From positions 119,341 through 183,340 of the forward strand of contig NZ_HE611064.1 of NCBI RefSeq assembly GCF_000285595.1: a stretch of DNA of 64,000 bases, read 5' to 3'. The DNA comes from Kurthia senegalensis (GTDB lineage: Bacteria; Bacillota; Bacilli; Bacillales_A; Planococcaceae). Below, piece by piece: positions 57,349 through 64,000 of the stretch. How positions within the stretch are numbered: position 1 is the stretch's first letter; the number at the start of each line of letters is the position of its first letter. The notes under the pieces were generated by a model. The model saw only the letters and a list, made by a program, of their open reading frames with translations. It was not told the origin of the DNA and ran no database searches. The position numbers and the translations under genes were made by a program.

Positions 57349-57531
57349 TTATTTTTTATTTTTCTTCTTCGTATATACTTTCAATAGGCCATACCAAAGT
57401 CCAATAAATAATACGAGCCCTACAATCGTCGGTCCAAAAACGACTTTACCGACAATGACATAACTTAACACGAGCATTAGCACAAGCCATGCTAATGCAA
57501 AGAAAACGATAAATTGCCATGGTATTTTCAC
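57349..57531 (-). CDS. Small two-helix membrane protein
   Basis: 60 residues: helices FIVFFALAWLVLMLVLSYVI and FGPTIVGLVLFIGLWYGLL joined by a short loop, and a Lys-rich tail (KVYTKKKNKK). GTG start two bases after the acetyltransferase stop, with GGAG further upstream, so it is translated from the same mRNA. Family not recognised. Confidence 0.7.
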   Translation of the reverse strand: MKIPWQFIVFFALAWLVLMLVLSYVIVGKVVFGPTIVGLVLFIGLWYGLLKVYTKKKNKK

Positions 57532-57532
57532 G

Positions 57533-58069
57533 TTATTTCAATTCTCCTTCTAATAAGCTATACACAGCGTGATCGACAAAATGATCATACAACCATTCTG
57601 AATCACGTGCGATGCCCTCTTCTTTAAACCCTAAACGCTCAGGAATGTGGCGACTCGCATGATTTTCGACTGCTGCGCGAATTTCGATACGATGCAAATG
57701 ACGCTTTTCAAATAAATATGTAAGTAGCGCATGTGTACATGTCGTCATAATACCTTTCCCTTGAAACGATTCACTTAGCCAGTAGCCGATTGACGTCGCT
57801 TTATTTTGTTCTTGAATCATATGCGTACCGACTGTCCCCGCAAATTGATTATCGTAAAAAATGGCGAAGTTTAATACGCCAAACACATCAAATTGTTTTT
57901 TCGTAAACGCGATGAATTGTTCAGAATCATCGACGGTTTTCGTCCCGTCTACCCAAGGAAGCCACTGTCTTAAATACGCTCTATTCATATGAACCGCTTC
58001 AAATAATGCCTCTGCATGTGTTTCATTCAATTGAATCATTTTTAAATGTTCATTAATCGTCCATTCCAT
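57533..58069 (-). CDS. GNAT acetyltransferase, RimJ/RimL type
   Basis: 178 residues. N-terminal LNETHAEALFEAVHMNRAYLRQWLPW, the acetyl-CoA site GYWLSESFQGKGIMTTC (about 94-110) and VENHASRHIPERLGFKEEG (about 137-155) match the ribosomal-protein-alanine acetyltransferase-like family (RimJ/RimL, YdaF). The second Ser of NxxS is present. Substrate may be a ribosomal protein or small molecule. Confidence 0.9.
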   Translation of the reverse strand: MEWTINEHLKMIQLNETHAEALFEAVHMNRAYLRQWLPWVDGTKTVDDSEQFIAFTKKQFDVFGVLNFAIFYDNQFAGTVGTHMIQEQNKATSIGYWLSESFQGKGIMTTCTHALLTYLFEKRHLHRIEIRAAVENHASRHIPERLGFKEEGIARDSEWLYDHFVDHAVYSLLEGELK

Positions 58070-58093
58070 TTAAAACACCCCATCTTTCAACGT

Positions 58094-58624
58094 TTATGCA
58101 AATAAAAAACCACCCGCTAACAAAGCGAGAACAATGACAATCATCGGTTGCACTTTCCATATTTCCATCATAACATAACTGGCCATACAGAAACCGATTG
58201 TCCAAAAAAGACCGATTCCTTCGTAAGAAGAAGAAAAAAATTGCCACGTTAATTGGAGCATTAAAATCGTAACTGCTGGTAATACGAATGCCGTTAATCG
58301 CTGAACCCTCGTATGATGTTTATATTTCATAATTATGCTTACGAGTAAAAACATCATGAGCATCGTCGGACCAATAGCACCAATAACTGCCACGGTTGCA
58401 CCGATTATTCCTGCTTGTTCATAACCGACGTATGCTGCCATTTTCGTTGCAATGGGACCTGGGAGTGCGTTGCCCAGAGCTAAACTTTCCGAAAAGTGTT
58501 GGTCACTCATCCATTCGTACTTTTCTACGACATCATGGTGAATAATCGGAATAATCGCTGGTCCTCCTCCGAAGCCAATTAAATTACTATACGCGAATAC
58601 GAGAAATAGTTGCCAATAAATCAT
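58094..58624 (-). CDS. Chromate transporter family protein, half-size subunit
   Basis: 176 residues with about five helices. The CHR motifs NLIGFGGGPAIIPIIH (about 15-30) and LALGNALPGPIATKMAAYVGY (about 49-69) are intact. Together with the next gene it forms a pair of short ChrA proteins like B. subtilis YwrA/YwrB. The family effluxes chromate, but physiological substrates are uncertain. Its start overlaps its neighbour's stop by four bases (ATGA). Confidence 0.92.
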   Translation of the reverse strand: MIYWQLFLVFAYSNLIGFGGGPAIIPIIHHDVVEKYEWMSDQHFSESLALGNALPGPIATKMAAYVGYEQAGIIGATVAVIGAIGPTMLMMFLLVSIIMKYKHHTRVQRLTAFVLPAVTILMLQLTWQFFSSSYEGIGLFWTIGFCMASYVMMEIWKVQPMIVIVLALLAGGFLFA

Positions 58625-59181
58625 TGAACATTATCCCCCTTTTTCACAGGTAGTAGTAGCGCAAGTAACAACAGAACACTAATAATAATGCCTGGATGTA
58701 CGTGGAAAAGGAAAAGTGCTATCCCACTCGCGCTTAATAAAATGACTAACGTTGAAACAGACAATTTTTTCTTTGATTTTTTAAAAAAATCGAGCATCAT
58801 AACGAACATCATGACGGTCACAACAGGCAATACCCCTTTTGTCATACCTTGAACAAAATCAAATTTCGTATATTTATTTAACGTCGTTAATAAGAAAATC
58901 ATTAAAAAAGCACTCGGTAATACCGTCGCAACCGTTGCGCTAATAAGTCCAAAAACGCCCCCAACACGATAACCAATATACCCGCCCATCTTCGTTGCTA
59001 TCGGACCCGGAAGCGTGTTCGCAAGAGAAAGTCCCGTTGTGAATTCTTCTTCCGTTACTAATTTTTTACGTTCTACTACTTCTTTTTGTAAAAATGGAAT
59101 AATGGCAGGTCCTCCTCCGAAAGCAAAAAAACCTGCTTTAAAAATACTTAAAAAGAGTTGCCATTGCTTTTTCTGGTCCAT
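58621..59181 (-). CDS. Chromate transporter family protein, half-size subunit
   Basis: 186 residues. KAGFFAFGGGPAIIPFLQKE (about 15-34) and LSLANTLPGPIATKMGGYIGY (about 48-68) are the CHR signatures. It is the first gene of the pair. The two short proteins probably insert with opposite topology and act as a heterodimer. ATG behind AAGGAGG. Confidence 0.92.
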   Translation of the reverse strand: MDQKKQWQLFLSIFKAGFFAFGGGPAIIPFLQKEVVERKKLVTEEEFTTGLSLANTLPGPIATKMGGYIGYRVGGVFGLISATVATVLPSAFLMIFLLTTLNKYTKFDFVQGMTKGVLPVVTVMMFVMMLDFFKKSKKKLSVSTLVILLSASGIALFLFHVHPGIIISVLLLLALLLPVKKGDNVQ

Positions 59182-59368
59182 CGACTACCTCCTTCACAAT
59201 TTCATTTAGTGTACCATATTCATCGCCTATTATTACGCATCCATTCAAAGGAGCCTACACGTCGGAAACATCAATTGTGACAATCTATTTACTTTCTATT
59301 CCTCGCACTATAAATAAATGATTTTTTCCTATATAATACGTTTAATATTACTTTTTACGGAGGACTTT

Positions 59369-59617
59369 ATGTCTAAAAAATTAAAAAGACCGATGCACGC
59401 ACCACCGACTCAAGAAACCGTTACAGAAGAGCTAATACGAATCTCTCACTTACTAGCTGATCAACGCGCTCAAACGAATCACATTTTGCAACAAGCACTC
59501 GAATCCCACACTGGAATGTATGAGCAACTAAAAACGGAGCAACAATTTGGTGAACGAGCGACCGATCAAAAAATGACGGAAGCGGTACTTCACGTATTGA
59601 AAACGACACAACAATAA
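59369..59617 (+). CDS. Small helical protein of unknown function
   Basis: 82 residues, hydrophilic, mostly helical (ELIRISHLLADQRAQTNHIL), rich in Gln, His and Thr. GGAGG precedes the ATG at 59369. It stands alone, convergent with the C39-like peptidase, and ends at a shared terminator. Family not recognised. Confidence 0.75.
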   Translation: MSKKLKRPMHAPPTQETVTEELIRISHLLADQRAQTNHILQQALESHTGMYEQLKTEQQFGERATDQKMTEAVLHVLKTTQQ

Positions 59618-59658
59618 AAAGCATGCGATGAATGCATTTTCATTCATCGCATGCTTTT
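59617..59658. terminator. Bidirectional terminator
   Basis: AAAAGCATGCGATGAATG and its complement form an 18-base stem with a short loop and T tracts both ways. It overlaps the end of the 82-residue gene. Confidence 0.92.
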
Positions 59659-59671
59659 TTAATGAACAAAA

Positions 59672-60544
59672 CTAACGAATAACAACTGCGTGCTTCATCG
59701 CATTGTAAGCTTTTTCAAAAGCGTATCCATTAATCCAATACGTACCTGCATCAGACGATGGGTCCGCCACTTTATATTCACCAATCGTTGAATCATAACC
59801 GACTAATAATACGATGTGAAGATTATCCACCGCTTCTTCTACGCCAGGTGTTCCAAAATCCCATTCACCCATTACAGGTGCTTCAAAGTCTTTTGTTACA
59901 TACGCAATAACCGGATTACCTAAAATCAGTTCACGTTGTAAATCTTGTACGCTTGCATCTACTAATGCTTCGACCGTTTGTGCATAATGCTCTTTCGCAA
60001 ATGCAGCTAATGGTGCTGGGTAAATTGTTTGGTAGAAACCTTTCGCTTCTTCAAATGGTGTTCCAACAAAACCTTCATTCGGATTACGATCTGCTTGAGG
60101 CATTTTTTCTAACAGTTGTTCCAATGAATCTTCTGTATATCCTTTGTACTGTAAGCCCATTAATAATGCTGTTCCTTCGCAACCGAATGGTGCATGGAAC
60201 GGTTCGTATTGGTTGATTGCTGTTACGTTTAATTCCACATGCTTCGCTGATTCTACTTGCGGTAAGACGCTTTCATCTAAAATATAACCATTTCCGTAAG
60301 GTGTTTCTACTTCGAACCAATAGTTTTCACCGAGATGTTTTTTCTGAACGACTGTCACGACCGTTGCGATTGGTAAAATCGTTGTAACGGTTGCTTTCGT
60401 ATCCATTAACGTAAATAATTTCGTATCATCTGTAAATGTTACAAACGGTTCGCGTTTTTCTACTTTTTTTGCTTGGTTAACGACGATTGCTGTTGCACCT
60501 GCTACAGCTCCTAGTGCTAAACCTACTTTTAATGCTTTTTTCAT
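59672..60544 (-). CDS. C39-like cysteine peptidase family protein with SH3-like domain
   Basis: About 290 residues. N-terminal hydrophobic anchor (ALKVGLALGAVAGATAIVV), an SH3b-like segment (LFTLMDTKATVTTILPIA; VETPYGNGYILDE), then a peptidase C39_2 domain. The catalytic Cys is in FGCEGTALLMGLQYKG (about residue 138), the His in DNLHIVLLVGYD and the Asp/Asn in KVADPSSDAGTYW. Likely membrane-bound and facing outward. The frame extends to 60586, but AGAGG precedes the ATG at 60544. Confidence 0.88.
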   Translation of the reverse strand: MKKALKVGLALGAVAGATAIVVNQAKKVEKREPFVTFTDDTKLFTLMDTKATVTTILPIATVVTVVQKKHLGENYWFEVETPYGNGYILDESVLPQVESAKHVELNVTAINQYEPFHAPFGCEGTALLMGLQYKGYTEDSLEQLLEKMPQADRNPNEGFVGTPFEEAKGFYQTIYPAPLAAFAKEHYAQTVEALVDASVQDLQRELILGNPVIAYVTKDFEAPVMGEWDFGTPGVEEAVDNLHIVLLVGYDSTIGEYKVADPSSDAGTYWINGYAFEKAYNAMKHAVVIR

Positions 60545-60615
60545 CGTTCTCTTCCTCTCACATTTAAGCTTTACTTTATTATACAAATTTCCAATTCAAC
60601 TTGTCACGCTACAGC

Positions 60616-62568
60616 CTATGGTAATTCCACATTTGCATGCATCGCTTCTTTTGCTTCGTCCCAACGAACGACATACCCTTTTCCGTGCGAACAAAAAATG
60701 GAATTGGACGTGAATGCCGCATCTGCATTGCGATCATACCGAATGTGATCGACTACTTCTACTGTATTATGACATCGTTCATATCCAGAAAAGACCATAC
60801 TTAAGCGTCCTTTTCCGCCTGTGTACGCTGCAAACTGCGTCGGATACGTCATAAATGTAGCGACTGGCACGGTTCCTTGTAGCGTTACAAAATCACCATC
60901 AATTTGCGGTGGTAACACCGTTGCGTGTGCTAGTTGTAAATCGGTCATCATCTTTCCTAGATCCGTAAGCTTCGACTTCATTTCGAATGTATAAACAGGC
61001 TCTAATAAAATGACGTCCAATTGTTCAAGCGCTTGTCGAACAGCTCGCTTCGTCGCTTCTTGGAAATCGCCGCCTTCTGTATGTTTTACATGATTTTTTC
61101 CTGTTACGAGCGTATAGCGTATGTCCGTCACGGTACTTCCTGTCAAAATACCTCGCATATTATGCTCGGTCAACTGTTTTTCAATAATATGTTGTTGTCC
61201 CGTCGTTAAATCATTCGCATGACACGCATTCCGAAACTCAATACCTCGATTACGTGGAAGCGGTTCTAGTAGCAGATGTACTTCTGCATAATGCTTTAAC
61301 GGTTCAAAATGACCGTAACCTTTCCCGCTCGTCTGAATCGATTCTTTATAAATAATCGTCGGTTGTTCAAACTGCACATCCCGATCGAATCGTTCTTTTA
61401 AGACGACTTGCAACACTTCTAGTTGAATAGTGCCCATAATATGCAAATGAATTTCTTGAAGTGCTTCGTCCCATATGACTTGTAGAGACGGATCTTCTGC
61501 TTCTAACATTCTAAAAATCGGCATTTGATCTTTTACAATCAGTGACTCATCAAAAAGAACTTTTGACTGTAATGCCGGAACTAGTTGATAAACTTGTTCT
61601 TCCGACGCCTCACCTAGCACCATCCCGACTTTTGCATTTTTCAGTCCGAGTACCGCAACACTTTGTCCTGCATGTGCTTCTTGAATTTGACTGAGCTTGC
61701 CTCCACTTTGAATAAAGAGCTGTCCTACTTTCATTTCTAGACCATCTAACACAAAAGCTGTTCGAGCTTTCAACATGCCACTATGTATTTTTAAAAAAGC
61801 GATTCGTTGACCTTGCTCATTATGACGAACTTTGTATACGGTTGCTGAAAAAGCTCTATCATCCGTATAGTTTGTTCGTGTCAAACGATCAAAATCACGT
61901 AAAAAAATGTCGATTCCCTCATCTTGAAGTGCCGAGCCAAAATGCACGGGCGTTACTGTTTCTTCATCGATCATTTTAGCTAGCGCGTCGAACCAAATCG
62001 AAGCATCGTAGCCTTCGTCAAAATAACGTGTCATTAATCCCTCATCTTCATTAGCAAGCTGTTCGATGAGTTTTTCAGACATCTGTGTACCGTCCCATTC
62101 ATTCGTCAATACGACTGCTGTTGTTTGGAACGTCTTTTGAATCGCTCGGACTGCTCTTTCTAAATCCGCACCTTCTCGGTCCATTTTATTAATAAAAATA
62201 AACGTAGGTACATGACGCGCTCGCAATAAATGCCAAACCGTTTCTGTATGTCCTTCTATCCCATCTACGGCATCGATGAGCAACACCGCATAATCAAGTG
62301 CTTGAATCGAACGCTCCATTTCTGGAGAAAAATCGACATGTCCAGGCGTATCAATGAGCGTGTATTGATGTTCATTATGTTCGAATGTTGCTTGTTCGGC
62401 ATAAATCGTAATGCCCCTTTGACGCTCAATCGCATCGTTGTCTAAATGGGCATCTTGATGATCGACGCGTCCTCTTTCTTTAATCGCTTGCCCGTAATAC
62501 AAAATTTGTTCTGAAAAAGTCGTTTTCCCTGTATCAACATGGGCAAATATTCCAAACGTTTTATACAA
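60616..62568 (-). CDS. TetM/OtrA-like translation-factor GTPase
   Basis: 650 residues, EF-G-related with the tetracycline ribosomal-protection architecture: G1 AHVDTGKTTFSEQIL (9-23), switch RGITIYAEQ, G3 DTPGHVDFSPEMERS, G4 NKMDRE, then domains II-V with the characteristic C-terminal FMTYPTQFAAYTGGKGRLSM. This subgroup is chromosomal in many Bacilli. Some members give tetracycline resistance, but similarity alone does not show it here. No mobile element or tet leader peptide is nearby, which argues for a resident housekeeping-type factor. Confidence 0.88.
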   Translation of the reverse strand: MYKTFGIFAHVDTGKTTFSEQILYYGQAIKERGRVDHQDAHLDNDAIERQRGITIYAEQATFEHNEHQYTLIDTPGHVDFSPEMERSIQALDYAVLLIDAVDGIEGHTETVWHLLRARHVPTFIFINKMDREGADLERAVRAIQKTFQTTAVVLTNEWDGTQMSEKLIEQLANEDEGLMTRYFDEGYDASIWFDALAKMIDEETVTPVHFGSALQDEGIDIFLRDFDRLTRTNYTDDRAFSATVYKVRHNEQGQRIAFLKIHSGMLKARTAFVLDGLEMKVGQLFIQSGGKLSQIQEAHAGQSVAVLGLKNAKVGMVLGEASEEQVYQLVPALQSKVLFDESLIVKDQMPIFRMLEAEDPSLQVIWDEALQEIHLHIMGTIQLEVLQVVLKERFDRDVQFEQPTIIYKESIQTSGKGYGHFEPLKHYAEVHLLLEPLPRNRGIEFRNACHANDLTTGQQHIIEKQLTEHNMRGILTGSTVTDIRYTLVTGKNHVKHTEGGDFQEATKRAVRQALEQLDVILLEPVYTFEMKSKLTDLGKMMTDLQLAHATVLPPQIDGDFVTLQGTVPVATFMTYPTQFAAYTGGKGRLSMVFSGYERCHNTVEVVDHIRYDRNADAAFTSNSIFCSHGKGYVVRWDEAKEAMHANVELP

Positions 62569-62709
62569 TGAATCGCCCTCCTTTCTTTTTAAATGGGTTC
62601 AACTTATTACTTATACCCGTTCTACCTACTTCAATATCATGCCAATCAAAAGACTTGTAATATTTCTTATTCATTTTTACACTACAAAAAAAGAGAAGGA
62701 GTGAGCAAT

Positions 62710-63090
62710 TTGAAAATGGGTGACACATTTACTTGGAAGCGTACATTTAGTCGCGGTGACGTACTCGCTTTTAGCAATATTACACAAGATTTCGGGTCTC
62801 TACACACGATTCCCAACCAAGAAGGTCACGTACGTGTACACAGCCTTTTAATCGCAAGTATCGCCACAAAAATGGGTGGCGAACTAAACTTTTTTTCGAA
62901 AAGTTTAGAACATACATTTATGCAACCCGTTTATACGGGCGAAACGATTCAATGCACGATGACAATTGATGACGTCCAATCGTTTGAAAATGAGACATCT
63001 ATTGAAATGTCTCTCGCATTTCATAATGAATTCGGTGAACTCGTTGCAACCGGTCACGGAACGGGGGATATCCCGAAAAATATTTCTTGA
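62710..63090 (+). CDS. MaoC-like hotdog domain protein
   Basis: 126 residues. Single hotdog domain with the R-hydratase-like catalytic region FSNITQDFGSLHTI (Asp/His, about residues 22-35), then VHSLLIASIATKMGG and a C-terminal strand FHNEFGELVATGHGTG. May hydrate enoyl-CoA or act on an unknown acyl thioester. The frame opens at a GTG (62701) that is part of the ribosome binding site AAGGAG; the TTG at 62710 is well placed, and the ATG two codons later is an alternative. Convergent with the phospholipase gene (3-base gap). Confidence 0.82.
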   Translation: MKMGDTFTWKRTFSRGDVLAFSNITQDFGSLHTIPNQEGHVRVHSLLIASIATKMGGELNFFSKSLEHTFMQPVYTGETIQCTMTIDDVQSFENETSIEMSLAFHNEFGELVATGHGTGDIPKNIS

Positions 63091-63093
63091 TTA

Positions 63094-63948
63094 TTATTTT
63101 AATCCGAGAAATACTTTCAAATCTTCCATACGGAGCGTCGCTTCATGCAAGCCAGCACGATAGTTTGCGCGCATTTTAAACACATCTTTCTCCATTCCTT
63201 CCATACTATACGGAGGTCTGAAAATAAATGCTTTCCCTTCGGCTTCTAATCGTTCGCATTGTTGTACAGTTTCATTATAGCGATCTACACGTTTCAGCAT
63301 AACGTCGACTAATTTTGGAAACTTACGGCGTAACGTTTGCATCGCTGCTTTCGTTTGAGAGTCCATATGCTTCACATAGCCTTTTGGTCTCGTCAATACA
63401 ATCACATGGCGGTCGTATCCAGCATTAATCGCATGCTGCACAGGAATCGGATCTGCTAATCCCCCATCATAGTACGGAACACCGTTTATTTTAATTTCAG
63501 GAAATAGTACAGGAATCGCACACGTTGCCTTCAATAATTGACATTCGCGGTCCATTTGTCGAACGTCCATAAATTCTACTTCACCGGTTTGCGCATTTGT
63601 CACACCCGCAAAAGCTTGTCCTTCATAGTTTTGGAACATATCCCAATCGAATAAATCTAACTCATTCGGAATAACGTTCCAACCAAAATCTAAGCCGAAC
63701 AATGAACGTTCTGTAAAATAGTTTTGAATGCCGATATATCGTTTGTCATGACGGTATTGCGTAAACACACGCATCGTTCTTTCAGGTTGCTTGGAAATAT
63801 ACGAACATAAGTTAATCGCACCAGCTGAAATGCCGAGTATATATGGCATCATAATGTCTTCTTTTAACATCGCATCTAAAATACCACTCGTATAAATCGT
63901 TCGAAATGTGCCACCTTCTAAAATCAAACTAGTCTTTTCCACCTTCAC
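63094..63948 (-). CDS. Patatin-like phospholipase (YjjU type)
   Basis: 284 residues. LILEGGTFRTIYTSGIL (about 8-24) gives the oxyanion loop with an unusual T-F-R-T after GG, the nucleophile Ser lies in GISAGAIN (about residue 41) and the dyad Asp in DGGLADPIPV (about 161). Cytoplasmic serine hydrolase of the patatin superfamily, acting on lipids; substrate unknown. The remaining 52 bases to the right edge hold only AT-rich upstream DNA. Confidence 0.92.
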   Translation of the reverse strand: MKVEKTSLILEGGTFRTIYTSGILDAMLKEDIMMPYILGISAGAINLCSYISKQPERTMRVFTQYRHDKRYIGIQNYFTERSLFGLDFGWNVIPNELDLFDWDMFQNYEGQAFAGVTNAQTGEVEFMDVRQMDRECQLLKATCAIPVLFPEIKINGVPYYDGGLADPIPVQHAINAGYDRHVIVLTRPKGYVKHMDSQTKAAMQTLRRKFPKLVDVMLKRVDRYNETVQQCERLEAEGKAFIFRPPYSMEGMEKDVFKMRANYRAGLHEATLRMEDLKVFLGLK

Positions 63949-64000
63949 GCACTTCCTTCTTATATAAATTCTACCTTCTACGTCTTTTATTTTATCACTG

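Noticed and set aside
60616-62568. Acquired tetracycline resistance determinant
   Set aside because: No transposon, integrase, leader peptide or compositional break near it. Similarity in architecture does not prove resistance.

Overview
The window is ordinary chromosome from a low-GC Gram-positive bacterium of the order Bacillales. The evidence is AT-rich DNA, strong AGGAGG-type ribosome binding sites, T-box leaders, CodY-like operators and the gene families present: LutABC, CcdA/CcdC, an LCP protein, YitT, and the DSD1-like aldolase next to an aldonolactone oxidase. The gene set fits a Kurthia/Planococcaceae-like organism, but the genus is a guess. Most genes lie on the minus strand. I see no rRNA, tRNA, CRISPR, transposase or prophage.

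Layout. 1-3.2 kb: partial DCC oxidoreductase and lactate utilisation genes lutABC. 3.3-5.5 kb: an unknown gene, a Sel1-repeat protein, a candidate small RNA and a small gene. 5.7-16 kb: branched-chain amino-acid block, transcribed ilvD, ilvB, ilvN, ilvC, leuA, leuB, leuC, leuD, with a CodY-like site and promoter before ilvD and a CodY-like site plus an Ile-type T-box between ilvD and ilvB. 16-24 kb: FAD oxidase/aldolase pair, a 39-residue membrane ORF, nicotinamidase, drug transporter, mscL, a lipoprotein, ccdA-regulator-ccdC. 24-34 kb: argGH, an MBL/SDR pair, proC, sbcDC. 34-45 kb: NSS transporter, thioesterase, carboxylesterase, crotonase, GNAT/P-loop/HAD cluster, DUF218 protein, LCP protein, a short promoter-to-terminator unit. 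45-48.5 kb: proBA behind a Pro-type T-box. 48.5-64 kb: TPR-like protein, YitT, MFS transporter with divergent Crp/Fnr regulator, aminotransferase, Nudix, topB, cdd, paired chromate transporters, C39-like peptidase, TetM-like GTPase, MaoC-like protein, patatin-like phospholipase.

The most striking pattern is in the reading frames. Nine genes (lutB, leuA, the aldolase, the lipoprotein, proC, a P-loop protein, a small membrane protein, an MFS transporter and topB) are broken or extended by slips in short A/T runs. Nine of eleven slips are cured by adding one base to the run. The simplest reading is systematic under-calling of homopolymers in the assembly, so these genes are probably intact in the cell. 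Real phase variation or transcriptional slippage cannot be excluded from one sequence.

The best candidates for undescribed biology are small: a putative RNA at 4957-5113 with three neighbouring hairpins that each carry four G (or C) in the loop, a promoter-to-terminator unit at 44477-44684 encoding a possible 35-residue protein, the 39-residue membrane ORF at 18625-18744, a hairpin at the 5' end of the proC transcript, and a nested palindromic repeat at 39031-39167.
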